This document shows, one piece after another, positions 7,984 through 15,820 of a stretch of DNA of 64,000 nucleotides (positions within the stretch are counted from its first letter, which is position 1; the number at the start of each line of letters is the position of its first letter). Source of the DNA: Micromonospora ureilytica (lineage in GTDB: Bacteria; Actinomycetota; Actinomycetes; Mycobacteriales; Micromonosporaceae); assembly GCF_015751765.1 (NCBI RefSeq), contig NZ_JADOTX010000001.1:806001-870000 (forward strand). Reading direction: 5' to 3'. Both the position numbers and the translations under genes were made by a program. The notes below the pieces were generated by a model that was given only the letters and a program-made list of their open reading frames with translations, did not search any database and had not been told where the DNA came from.

Positions 7984-9242
7984 CCAGCGACATCGTGGTG
8001 ATAGTCGACGCCTACTCCAGCGCCCGCGACCTCGCCCCGATCTTCCGGGAGCGTGGTTTCCGCTGCGTGCACGTCCGCAGCGTCGCGAATCCGCACCCGG
8101 TTTACGGGCGCAGCTTCCAGGCCGGTGACTTCATCGCTGACATCGTGCACGACGGCGACGTTGCCGCCACCGCCGCGGCCGTCGAGCGGCACTCGCCCGC
8201 CTGCCTGATCCCGGGCACCGAGAGCGGTGTCGAGCTCGCCGACATCCTCAGTGAACGGCTCGGGCTGCGCAGCAACGGCACCGCGCTGGGCAGCGCCCGC
8301 CGCGACAAGTACCGCATGCTCGAGACGGTTCGAGCAGCCGGAGTGCCCACCGCCAGGCAGATGCTGGTTTCCGACCTGGACACGCTCCTGGACTGGTACG
8401 ACGGATTCGACGGCCGAGTGGTGTTGAAGCCGGTCCGCAGTGCCGGCAACGACGGCATCCATTTCTGTGCCGACGCTGATGACCTCAAGTCCGCCTTCAG
8501 CGCGCTAATCGGCACGGACAGTGCGCTGGGAGCCCGCAACAACGCGGTCCTGGCCCAGGAGTACCTGGTCGGAGGCGAGTACATCGTCAACACGGTCAGC
8601 CTCGACGGCATCCATCGCGTCACCGACATCTGGAGGATGCACCACATCAGCGCCAACGGTGTGCGCGATCTGGGTGGTAGCGCCCAGTTGATGCCCCGAC
8701 ACGGGCTCGAACAGAACGCGCTGGCCGACTACACGATCCGGGTCCTCGACGCGCTCGGGCTGCGCCACGGGCCGGCGCACACCGAGCTCAAGCTGACCCC
8801 CCAGGGACCACGGCTGATTGAGACGGCAGCGCGTGCCTGCGGGGCGGACCTGCACATCCCGGTGAAGGCCGCGATCGGTGCGAGCCAACTGGACTGGACC
8901 GTCGACGCGTATACCGGCGCCGTCGACCTCCACCGGGCGGCCACCAGCGAGTACTCGTTGATCCGGCACGCCGGGCTGGTCAACATGGTGGCGCCGGTGT
9001 CGGGCAAGCTTCTCGGCTACCCGAAGATGGAGCAGTTGCGCGGGCTGGACAGCTTCCACGCGCTGGCGCTGAACGTCCAGCCCGGCGGGCAGATCCATCG
9101 TTCCGTGGACGATTGGACCTACCCGATGCGCGTCTACCTGGTGCACGAGCAGGAGAGCAGGGTCATGAACGACATCCTGACCGCCAGGTATCTCGACGGT
9201 GACGGCTTCTACCAGGTGGAGCCGTCGGCGGCGGCAGTTTGA
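7980..9242 (+). CDS. ATP-grasp ligase (L-amino-acid ligase-like)
   Basis: This 420-residue protein starts at TTG 7980, overlapping the peptidase stop, with GGAG at 7971-7974. It shows ATP-grasp features: an N-terminal Rossmann-like part (DIVVIVDAYSSARDL), the ATP-binding lysine in GRVVLKPVRSAGNDGI, and the metal-binding acid region HTELKLTPQGPRLIETAARACGAD. The layout is that of carboxylate-amine ligases such as the dipeptide-forming L-amino-acid ligases and the peptide ligase of pheganomycin biosynthesis (established for those families). In this operon it could add an amino acid or non-peptidic group to the N-terminus of a released peptide, or form an internal amide. The exact substrate cannot be read from sequence. 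Confidence 0.85.
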   Translation: MTSDIVVIVDAYSSARDLAPIFRERGFRCVHVRSVANPHPVYGRSFQAGDFIADIVHDGDVAATAAAVERHSPACLIPGTESGVELADILSERLGLRSNGTALGSARRDKYRMLETVRAAGVPTARQMLVSDLDTLLDWYDGFDGRVVLKPVRSAGNDGIHFCADADDLKSAFSALIGTDSALGARNNAVLAQEYLVGGEYIVNTVSLDGIHRVTDIWRMHHISANGVRDLGGSAQLMPRHGLEQNALADYTIRVLDALGLRHGPAHTELKLTPQGPRLIETAARACGADLHIPVKAAIGASQLDWTVDAYTGAVDLHRAATSEYSLIRHAGLVNMVAPVSGKLLGYPKMEQLRGLDSFHALALNVQPGGQIHRSVDDWTYPMRVYLVHEQESRVMNDILTARYLDGDGFYQVEPSAAAV

Positions 9243-9284
9243 CGCGTTCGCGGGCTGTACCGCGAGGCTGCCTGGTGTCTGACC

Positions 9285-9470
9285 ATCCTCAACAGACAGG
9301 CGCGTGAGTTACGAGACCTCCCTGCGGCGAAATTGCTGATCGCGCTGGTCAGGTCGGTGGTCCAGGGCCAGATCGCGGTGCTGGCGAGATTGGCTCTTCG
9401 GGCGGCGCGGGTGATCCTGGCCGCGGCGTGCAGGAGCCGGTAGTGTCTGATCGAGCTGATGGCGACGCAG
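9285..9470 (-). pseudogene. Transposase C-terminal remnant (IS1380-like)
   Basis: The minus strand reads RHYRLLHAAARITRAARRA followed by ASTAIWPWTTDLTSAI, matching the tail of DDE transposases of the IS1380 type (arginine-rich segment, then a WPW motif and a terminal helix). Nothing of the catalytic core survives. It sits right behind the first peptide operon and probably marks an old insertion or deletion edge. Family assignment is from memory of the motif. Confidence 0.45.
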
Positions 9471-9518
9471 AGGCCACCAGTTTGCCGGACGAAGCCGGAT
9501 GGGCAGGCCCGCGACGGG

Positions 9519-10295
9519 ATGAACCGCTTCTACGACGACATTGCCGCCGACTACGACCGCCTGTGGGGTGACCAGGAATACGCGGCCGATGAGCTGGCCT
9601 TCCTGCGCGACCTCGCCGGATCCGGCCCGGCCCTCGAAGTCGGCGTCGGGACTGGTCGGGTCGCGATCCCCCTCAGTGGGACCGGTCTGCGGGTGGTCGG
9701 CGTCGACCCCTCCCCGGGGATGCTCGCGGTCCTGGCCGCCAAAGCGGACAACGCGGAACGCGCAAATGTCGAGGTGCTGGTGAACGACCTCCGGCTGACC
9801 GGGGTCCGTGGCACCTACACATTGATCTACTGCGTCTTCCACACATTCTTCTACGCGGACTCACGGGCGGACCAGAAACGGTTCCTCGAGCGGGCGCGTG
9901 ACCTGTTGGCACCGGGTGGGAGGGTGGTGGTCGAGGCCTATCACGCGGGCGCCTCGCGCCTGGCCCGCTGGGCAGACGGCATCCGGCTGACCGAGGTGTC
10001 GCCGGAGGGTTGTGAGTACGAGATCTACCGGCACGACGGCGAGGCGCAGACCGTGCACGTCACCTGGGTCAGGTGTGACCGGGAGCGGTTGCGCTGCTCG
10101 TCCTGGACGGAGCGGTATGTGACCCCCGGCCAACTCGACGATCTCGCGACGCAGGCGGGTCTGGTGAGCGACCAGCGCTGGTCCACCTTTGGCCGGGCGC
10201 CGTTCGACGCGAACGCCCGGAGGTTTGTCGCGGTGTACCGGCTGCCGTCAGCGGGCGGTGCTCAGGCCGGCGGTGGAAGGGAGCAGCGTCGGTGA
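9519..10295 (+). CDS. SAM-dependent class I methyltransferase
   Basis: The product is 258 residues from ATG 9519, chosen because MNRFYDDIAADYDRLWGD is the standard opening of this family. The SAM-binding motif I is ALEVGVGTGRVAIPL, followed by the acidic residue in VVGVDPSPGMLAVL. Motif IV-like LIYCVFHTFFY and post-motif LLAPGGRVVVEAYH are also clear. It is cytoplasmic. The substrate may be the product of the upstream peptide operon, but a 276-bp gap containing a transposase remnant separates them, so membership is uncertain. Its end runs into the 3' part of a decayed gene on the other strand. Confidence 0.85.
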   Translation: MNRFYDDIAADYDRLWGDQEYAADELAFLRDLAGSGPALEVGVGTGRVAIPLSGTGLRVVGVDPSPGMLAVLAAKADNAERANVEVLVNDLRLTGVRGTYTLIYCVFHTFFYADSRADQKRFLERARDLLAPGGRVVVEAYHAGASRLARWADGIRLTEVSPEGCEYEIYRHDGEAQTVHVTWVRCDRERLRCSSWTERYVTPGQLDDLATQAGLVSDQRWSTFGRAPFDANARRFVAVYRLPSAGGAQAGGGREQRR

Positions 10296-10377
10296 GCTCG
10301 TAGACCTCCTGACCCACGGCGGCCAGGATGGATCCCTGGATCCGGCGCAGGCGGACGTCGAGTCGGGGTGACACCAC
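10270..10377 (-). pseudogene. Truncated PqqD-like (RRE) gene
   Basis: The minus strand from a GTG at 10377 reads VVSPRLDVRLRRIQGSI, then a segment ending EVYELTDAAPF. This aligns with the opening of the intact PqqD-like protein at 15821-16093 (TRLDTRWRKYRGKVFIARG, FELSEVAAF). After AAPF the similarity stops and the frame runs on into unrelated sequence. PqqD-like/RRE domains bind RiPP leader peptides, so this is a relic of a lost RiPP gene set downstream of the cupin gene. Confidence 0.55.
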
Positions 10378-10434
10378 GCTGGCGGGCGACTCGGGTTCGG
10401 ATAGTGGTTTCCTCCGGTGGTGGGCGCTACGACT

Positions 10435-11115
10435 CTAGAAGAGATCCCACTCGCGGAACTTGGCGCTCAGGTCCTGCAACAAGGCGGGGGTCATCCGCTT
10501 GCGCTGCACCGCCTCCGGTGACTCGGTGCTGGCGCCGAAGTGCCACAGCCTCGTGCCGGTCTGCGGGTCGATGAGGAAGGACCGGTCCTTGGCGGCCGGA
10601 CCGCGTAGGACCAGCGACACCGAGCCCGGCTCGGCGATGAGCGCGTGCAGCGCCCGGTGGTGCAGCGCGTACGTGGTTCCGGCACGCTCCTCGCGGACGG
10701 TCAGAGCCTGCGGCGCGGCCTGCGGCATGGCGTCGTCGGGGCCCTGGTCGCCGTACAGGTAGTGGCGGAACCCGCCGCGCAGCACCAGGCTGGCGAACGT
10801 CCACCGATGGTTGTGCGGCAGGTCGTAGTAGCCGGGCCAGAAGGTGTGCAACCGGACCCGGACGCCGGTTTCCGCATTCGCGTACAGAACGATCTTGTCG
10901 AGCTGCTGTCCCTTCCCGTCCGCGTCGTCGATGTCGGGGTGCTCGCACATCGCCAGCAGATCGGGCCGCGACGGTAGGTCGTCGAGCGCGCGCCGGAGGA
11001 TATCGCGGTCGGCATCGATGGCGCTCAGGACCTTGCGGCTCGCCGAGCCGACCTGGTCGATGTCCTCCCAGTCGACGCCGTCGAGCGGTGCGAGAACGGA
11101 CTCCAGACTTTCCAT
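10435..11115 (-). CDS. Cupin-fold protein, possible dioxygenase
   Basis: The product is 226 residues. The ATG at 11115 has an ideal GGAGG site 4 nt upstream. The central region VRLHTFWPGYYDLPHNHRWTFASLVLRGGFRHYLYG looks like a cupin barrel with HxH-type metal ligands (LPHNHRW) and a later His pair (ALHHRALHAL). The spacing recalls cysteine-dioxygenase-like or other single-domain cupins, but there is no diagnostic motif, so substrate and metal are unknown. It stands alone on the minus strand between two decayed genes, with an FAD-oxidoreductase relic directly upstream and a PqqD relic downstream, suggesting it is a survivor of a once larger operon. Confidence 0.55.
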   Translation of the reverse strand: MESLESVLAPLDGVDWEDIDQVGSASRKVLSAIDADRDILRRALDDLPSRPDLLAMCEHPDIDDADGKGQQLDKIVLYANAETGVRVRLHTFWPGYYDLPHNHRWTFASLVLRGGFRHYLYGDQGPDDAMPQAAPQALTVREERAGTTYALHHRALHALIAEPGSVSLVLRGPAAKDRSFLIDPQTGTRLWHFGASTESPEAVQRKRMTPALLQDLSAKFREWDLF

Positions 11116-11129
11116 GATTCCTCCAGTCG

Positions 11130-11290
11130 TGCGGATGGTGGCGGGGACAGGGCCGTCAGGCGCCGGATCGGATCGGGCTCGCCGGCTCCGTCGACGACCG
11201 TGACCGCGTCTTCGGCTCTACCGAGGTACAGGGCCGTCGCTGAGCCGAACATTCCGGCCCGACCACCACGACCTCGTGCGTCTTCGACAT
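11130..11290 (-). pseudogene. Frameshifted N-terminal fragment of an FAD-dependent oxidoreductase
   Basis: From ATG 11290 (good GGAGG site) the frame gives MSKTHEVVVVG. One base is missing, and the next frame then continues GMFGSATALYLGRAEDAV and TVVDGAGEPDPI, together rebuilding the GxGxxG dinucleotide-binding start of a DAO-type oxidoreductase. The intact gene at 38387 begins the same way (VVVIGAGMFGAAAAKHLSR). The fragment ends about 50 residues in, just before the cupin gene, so most of the coding sequence was deleted. Confidence 0.6.
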
Positions 11291-11439
11291 GTTCCTCCGA
11301 TATCCAAAAGGCCCCGGGCAGCGGCACGGTGACGGTTCGCCGGCCGGGACGGCGCAGTCGGCAGTCCGAGAAGGACCGTCTCCCACGATCGCTTGGCCAC
11401 GGTCGTTGTCGGTGGCGGCGCCATCGACCGCCGCCGGTG

Positions 11440-11540
11440 AGGTTACGAGATGGATATTCTTTTGCCCAGTCCGGCCACGCGCCGATCGGGAGCGGCGGAA
11501 GTGGGTTGCCGCGGTAGTCGCCGTCGGCAATCACCGGCTG
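11440..11540 (-). pseudogene. Transposase remnant (IS5-like, DGxYRGN motif)
   Basis: The minus strand reads VIADGDYRGNPLPPLPIGAW. The DGxYRG box is the second-Asp region of IS5-type DDE transposases. The same box, with closely similar DNA (CCGCGGTAGYCGCCGTCGGC core), recurs in the remnant at 37.8 kb. The rest of the 11291-11845 interval holds no intact gene that I can support. Confidence 0.5.
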
Positions 11541-11845
11541 CCAGCCGGTTCCGGTGGACCTCGTCGACCGCCCGGCAGGTCACGGGCGTGCCACCATCTT
11601 CACGCGCTTCGACAACCCCCCGGGCCGGGCTGACGGGTCGTGCGGCGGATCGATCGACGAGCATCCAGGATGACCGTATTGCGGTTCTTGGGGGGTTCGT
11701 CTTTCCGCCAACAAAATCATGAACCCCTTCCGTGTCTGGAGGAGTCCGCCTTCCGGCGGACACAATCGGTGGCGACCGTCGTCGGTGTCCCCGCATCCGT
11801 AGGTATATCGGCACGCCGGCCATACATCAGGGGGAGGTGAATTGC

Positions 11846-11914
11846 ATGAAGAAGTACGTCAAGCCGACCGCGAAAAAGGTTGACTTCGGCACCATCCTCG
11901 ACGTCACGCCGTAA
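11846..11914 (+). CDS. 22-residue leader-like peptide, candidate RiPP precursor
   Basis: The peptide begins MKKYVKPTAKKVDF and ends GTILDVTP. The ATG follows a very strong GGGGGAGGTGA site (11830-11840). The YxxP motif (YVKP), the hydrophobic/Gly segment (VDFGTIL) and the late threonine match leader peptides of lasso-type RiPPs, which bind PqqD-like RRE proteins; such a protein is encoded at 15821. The stop codon falls two residues after the Thr, exactly where leader cleavage is expected. In the same frame behind TAA the DNA reads CVCQGIVGQACGALARLPE and then TGA (11972-11974). So either the gene makes a free leader-like peptide, or a core has been cut off by one nonsense mutation. Followed by the asparagine-synthetase-like gene. 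Confidence 0.55.
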   Translation: MKKYVKPTAKKVDFGTILDVTP

Positions 11915-11921
11915 TGCGTGT

Positions 11922-11959
11922 GCCAGGGCATCGTGGGCCAGGCCTGCGGTGCCCTGGCC
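11922..11959 (+). promoter_or_regulatory. Competing hairpins behind the second peptide gene
   Basis: GCCAGGGCA (11922-11930) pairs with TGCCCTGGC (11950-11958), and alternatively GGCCAGG (11936-11942) pairs with CCTGGCC (11953-11959). The two stems share their 3' arm and exclude each other, as in an attenuator. No U-tract follows. They overlap the in-frame Cys-containing extension, so they may be partly a coincidence of coding sequence. Confidence 0.4.
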
Positions 11960-12001
11960 AGGCTTCCCGAATGACATTTCTCAGTCGCAAGTGGGGTTGC
12001 A

Positions 12002-14242
12002 ATGTGCGGCTTGGCCGGACTCGCAAGAATCGACGGCAGCGCTCTGTCCGCTGAGACAGACACTTTGTTGCACCAGATGGCGCGCGCGGTGGCCCATCGC
12101 GGCCCCGACGAGCTGGAGCTGTTGCGCTCTGGGCCGGTGGGTCTCGCTTTCACGCGTTTGTCCCTGGTGGATCCGGTCGCCGGCGGTCAACCGCTGTGGA
12201 GCGAGGACGAGCAGGTAGTCCTCATCGCGAACGGCGAGGTCTACAACCATCGCGAGCTGGCAGCTGGGCTTCCCGCTGGCACCCGGTTGCGTAGCCGCTC
12301 CGACTGTGAAGTCCTGGTGCACCTCTACCAACGCGATGGTCTGCGATTCCTCGACAATGTCCGCGGGATGTTCGCAATCGTGTTGTGGGACCGCAGCCGC
12401 GACCTGCTGGTCTTTGCCCGGGACCGGTTTGGCGTCAAGCCGCTTTTCTACCACCGCAACAGGGACCGCGTGGTCTTCGGCTCGGAGATGAAGGCGCTGT
12501 TTCAGGACGCTGACTGCCCCCGCGAGCTGGACTGGTCGGGTGCCCTGGCCGACCAGGCGCTGAACGGTGCTCCGTACTTTGCCGACGGTCGGCCCAACAC
12601 CTGGTTCCAAGGCATCGAGCTCGTTCCGGCCGGCACCGTGATGACCATCAGTCTGCGCGACGGGCACACCAAGAGCCACCGGTACTGGGCCTTCCCTGAG
12701 TTCACCGAGAACACCGACATGTCCGAGAGTGAGTTCGTCAGCGCGTATGGAGAGTTGTTCGCCGCCTCCGTGCGGGAGACCGAGGTCGCGGACGTCGATC
12801 TCGGGCTCTTCCTCAGCGGAGGCATCGACTCCGTCGCTGTCGCCGCCCTGAGCACTGTGCGGCCACGTACGTTCACCGCGATCAACGGGAGCACGATCGC
12901 CAACGGCGATGCTGAGTACGGCCACCGCGCGGCCCAGATGTTGGGTCTGGACAACCACCAAGTGGTCTTCGACGTCGCCGAGGTTCCCACGCCCGAACAG
13001 TGGAAACAGCTCCTGTGGCTGGTCGAGACCCCGCAGTGCAGCCCGGAAATCTACTACAAGCGTGAGCTGTACCGATACGTGAAGGCCACCTTCCCCGGGA
13101 TCAAGGGCATGCTCCTCGGTGGAGGCAGCGATGAGTTCAACGGTGGCTACACGGTCTCGATGGCGGGCGGTGGCTCCTGGGGTGACTTCCAGTCAAACCT
13201 GCGTGACATGAGTCTGCGGGATCATCGCCCCTCGCAGAAGGGCTTCGCCGCCTGGTGGGAGCAGTCAAACCACCCGCTGCTGCAGGACGAAGTCCTCTAC
13301 CGGGCTTCGGCGGCGTCCGTCGGCGACCCGTACGAGCAGTTCTTCAGGTGGAAGTACCGGGACATGCAGCAGTACAACTGCTGGCACGAGGACCGCACCG
13401 CGGCAGGCAGCGGGATCGAGGCGCGGGTGCCGTTCCTGGATCATCGCATGATCGAATTGGTCGCCCAGATTCCCCGGGCACTTCGCCCCAACCTCGTCTG
13501 GAACAAGAACATCCTGCGCAAGGCGATGCGCGGCGTGTTGCCTTCGGAGTTCGCCGAGCGGCCCAAGGTGCCGTTCTTCTATGGCGACGGGGTGCGGCAT
13601 ACTCAGCGAGCCTTCGTGCGCATGCTCACCCGCAACGGCGACGCGCTGCTCGAGGAGGCCATCAGCAGTCCGGGCGCGCAGGCGTATATCCACGCGGACA
13701 ACGCCAGGGCGACGTTGCGCGCGCTCGAGGCCGACCCGGGCTCCGGGCACGTCGAGTTCCTGCTCCGGGTGGTCAACCTCGGGCTGCTGGAGCAGATGGC
13801 GATGTGCCCACCCGTTGCTCCCGTCGACGCCCGAGAGGGCGCCGTACCCCTTCGAATGCCCATCTCCGACTGGGACGAGGACCGGGCCCGAATCGACGCA
13901 CAGGTCCTCTGTCGCGAGAGCGTAAGCTCCACCGCCGTCCTCGCCATCGCCGACAATGTCCTGCTGCTCGTAGCTCCGCAGGATCCGCAGATGTGTTACG
14001 TGGCGGTTGACGGCTCGATCGAGTATGTCGTGGACGGCAGTGAGACTCCTGAGTGGCACCGGCTACTCACCTCGGTCGATGGTGCGCGCACCCTTGGCGC
14101 GTTGCTCGGTGAGGTCGGCTGCGCCGCGGCGACCGTTCACGAACTGCTCGGCGAGGCCCTCGATCTCGGTGTTCTCACGGTGGCGGGGGAGCTGCCCGAC
14201 GGCGCCGACCGTCCGGTGCTGGTTCCGGCCGCGGTGGGATAG
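12002..14242 (+). CDS. Asparagine-synthetase-like ATP-dependent amidotransferase with C-terminal extension
   Basis: This 746-residue protein has an N-terminal class II glutaminase domain (about 1-200) with the nucleophile Cys2 intact (MCGLAGLARIDG), followed by the synthetase domain with the PP-loop LFLSGGIDSVAVAAL. Residues ~605-746 are an extra segment ending in a winged-helix-like unit (LLTSVDGARTLGALLGEVG). In lasso peptide clusters the homologous cyclase adenylates a side-chain carboxylate, and its glutaminase part is usually degenerate. Here Cys2 is kept, so true amide formation from glutamine is possible. It lies 87 nt behind the leader-like peptide and 2 nt ahead of the CPBP protease gene. 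The role is either peptide cyclisation or amidation. Confidence 0.85.
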   Translation: MCGLAGLARIDGSALSAETDTLLHQMARAVAHRGPDELELLRSGPVGLAFTRLSLVDPVAGGQPLWSEDEQVVLIANGEVYNHRELAAGLPAGTRLRSRSDCEVLVHLYQRDGLRFLDNVRGMFAIVLWDRSRDLLVFARDRFGVKPLFYHRNRDRVVFGSEMKALFQDADCPRELDWSGALADQALNGAPYFADGRPNTWFQGIELVPAGTVMTISLRDGHTKSHRYWAFPEFTENTDMSESEFVSAYGELFAASVRETEVADVDLGLFLSGGIDSVAVAALSTVRPRTFTAINGSTIANGDAEYGHRAAQMLGLDNHQVVFDVAEVPTPEQWKQLLWLVETPQCSPEIYYKRELYRYVKATFPGIKGMLLGGGSDEFNGGYTVSMAGGGSWGDFQSNLRDMSLRDHRPSQKGFAAWWEQSNHPLLQDEVLYRASAASVGDPYEQFFRWKYRDMQQYNCWHEDRTAAGSGIEARVPFLDHRMIELVAQIPRALRPNLVWNKNILRKAMRGVLPSEFAERPKVPFFYGDGVRHTQRAFVRMLTRNGDALLEEAISSPGAQAYIHADNARATLRALEADPGSGHVEFLLRVVNLGLLEQMAMCPPVAPVDAREGAVPLRMPISDWDEDRARIDAQVLCRESVSSTAVLAIADNVLLLVAPQDPQMCYVAVDGSIEYVVDGSETPEWHRLLTSVDGARTLGALLGEVGCAAATVHELLGEALDLGVLTVAGELPDGADRPVLVPAAVG

Positions 14243-14244
14243 TC

Positions 14245-15045
14245 GTGACATCGAGCGCCCAAGCCGACGAGTACCGGTCCCACAACGGGCCACTCGCCGG
14301 AACTTTCGACTGGCGAAGCTGGCCGTTGAGCGGGAAACGGGTCGCCGCGGCATCCTGCATGCTCGCGTTCGCCTTCGCCCTGTGGGCCCAAGGCGGTCCG
14401 TCGAGAGCGGTAGCCGCGTTGGTCGTCGTGGAGACGGCACTGCTGTGCCTGCCGTGGCGGCTGCCGAGGATTCACCGCTCGGGACGCAGCTTCTGGGTGG
14501 AGACACTCTGCGGCCTGGTCGCCCCCGGTGGAGCCCTCATCGTGCTGGTGGTGGCGCAACGGAATCTGCTCACACAACTTGCCGACTGGTGGTGGTTCGT
14601 CGCAGCGGCCGGGGTCGGCGGCGTCTTCTGGCTGGTCAGTGGCCTCGATATTCGGGCTGTGCCGTCCGGCATGCTGGCCTTCCTCATGGGCCCGACACCG
14701 CGTTCCCAGGGGCGGGCCAGGGCTGTGTGCGCCGCCGCCGGGCCGTTCGGGGAGGAGGCACTGTTCCGCAGTGTGGTGTTGACCACGGCGTCGGCGGCCG
14801 CCACACCGATGGGGTTGCTCTCCGCGGTGGCGTTCGTCGCCCGCCATCATGTCTCGCCGGGCAGCAACGGCCGTGGGACGACCCGCGCGACACTCACCGA
14901 GATCGCCGCCGCCGTCCTCCTGCTTGTCCTGACCGTGCTGTCGCAGTCGCTCTTCCCGGCGCTGCTGGCGCACCTCATCAACAACCTGCCTGGCGTCATC
15001 ATCGAACTCCAGCGCGAAGACACAGGAAAGCTTGACGCCTCATGA
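14245..15045 (+). CDS. CPBP-family intramembrane metalloprotease (CAAX-like)
   Basis: The product is 266 residues with about seven hydrophobic segments. Three family motifs are present: EEALFRSVVL (EExxxR), FVARHHV (FxxxH) and LLAHLINNLPG (HxxxN). GTG 14245 starts 2 nt after the previous stop. CPBP proteases cleave prenyl proteins in eukaryotes, and in bacteria several sit in bacteriocin operons for processing or immunity. No lasso B2-type transglutaminase protease is seen in the operon, so this membrane protease is the best candidate for leader removal, or it may confer immunity. Its stop overlaps the next start (ATGA at 15042-15045). Confidence 0.8.
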   Translation: MTSSAQADEYRSHNGPLAGTFDWRSWPLSGKRVAAASCMLAFAFALWAQGGPSRAVAALVVVETALLCLPWRLPRIHRSGRSFWVETLCGLVAPGGALIVLVVAQRNLLTQLADWWWFVAAAGVGGVFWLVSGLDIRAVPSGMLAFLMGPTPRSQGRARAVCAAAGPFGEEALFRSVVLTTASAAATPMGLLSAVAFVARHHVSPGSNGRGTTRATLTEIAAAVLLLVLTVLSQSLFPALLAHLINNLPGVIIELQREDTGKLDAS

Positions 15046-15818
15046 ACGACCACGCTGCACATCTGGACCACCTGAGGGCTCGCGGCCTGCTGCCCGCCGG
15101 CTGCCGATCAGCATTCATCGTCGGCTCGGTCGCCCGCGGGTGGGACAACGCCGTCAGCGACCTCGACATGTGCCTGGTCTCCGATGAGCCGTGGCGCAGC
15201 GGAACCAACGGCTTCGAGCCCATGCCGCTGGAACCCGCGGAGATCGCCACGGAGGTCATTCACGTCGACGGCCGGCGGTGGGAGCTCAAGTACTGGCTCG
15301 ACGGGCAGGTCGGGCAAATCATCGACAAGGTCTCGTGGAGTCGCTTCGAGGACGGCACCCCCAGCGGGCAACTGCTCACCACCTGGGAGGAAGAATTTCT
15401 CGAGCGCCTGCTCACCTGCCGGCCGCTCGTCGGCGAGGACTGGGTGCTTCAGCAGCGGGTCCGGATCGAGGCGTCGGCGTTCCGGGCATTCGTACTGACC
15501 GACTGTCTGTCCAATACAGACGACTGCCTGGAGGACGTGGTCGGGCAGTTGACGTCAGGAGACTTGCACAGCGCCGTCCTGTCGGCACGACTGGCCTTCG
15601 GGCACGTCGTGGACACCGTGCTCGCCGCACACGGTGAGTTCGGGCGGTCGCCGAAATGGCGGTCACGCCGCATACGTGAGGTCGAGCCGCCGAGCCTGCC
15701 GTTCGATCGGTACTGGGCGATCGAAACCATGCGCACGTTCGACCCGGAGGACCCGCGCCGGTGGGTCGAGGAGGTCGCCGGGCTCTGCAAGGCGCTGTCG
15801 ATGGAAGTGGAGATCTGA
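15042..15818 (+). CDS. Nucleotidyltransferase-fold protein
   Basis: The product is 258 residues. The N-terminal SAFIVGSVARGWDNAVSDLDM is the GS-x(n)-DxD signature of the nucleotidyltransferase superfamily, placing two catalytic Asp near residues 45-47. The C-terminal half is helical and resembles the substrate-binding part of aminoglycoside-type nucleotidyltransferases. In lasso clusters of some firmicutes a nucleotidyltransferase accompanies kinase tailoring (established context). Here it may modify the peptide with a nucleotide, or protect the producer. It overlaps the protease gene by 4 nt and lies 2 nt before the PqqD gene, so it is an integral operon member. Confidence 0.75.
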   Translation: MNDHAAHLDHLRARGLLPAGCRSAFIVGSVARGWDNAVSDLDMCLVSDEPWRSGTNGFEPMPLEPAEIATEVIHVDGRRWELKYWLDGQVGQIIDKVSWSRFEDGTPSGQLLTTWEEEFLERLLTCRPLVGEDWVLQQRVRIEASAFRAFVLTDCLSNTDDCLEDVVGQLTSGDLHSAVLSARLAFGHVVDTVLAAHGEFGRSPKWRSRRIREVEPPSLPFDRYWAIETMRTFDPEDPRRWVEEVAGLCKALSMEVEI

Positions 15819-15820
15819 CC

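Noticed and set aside
11915..12050. Alternative ATG frame overlapping the stop of the second peptide (TAATG)
   Set aside because: The ~46-codon product is Arg-rich, runs into the synthetase gene in another frame and has no ribosome site, so it was not annotated.
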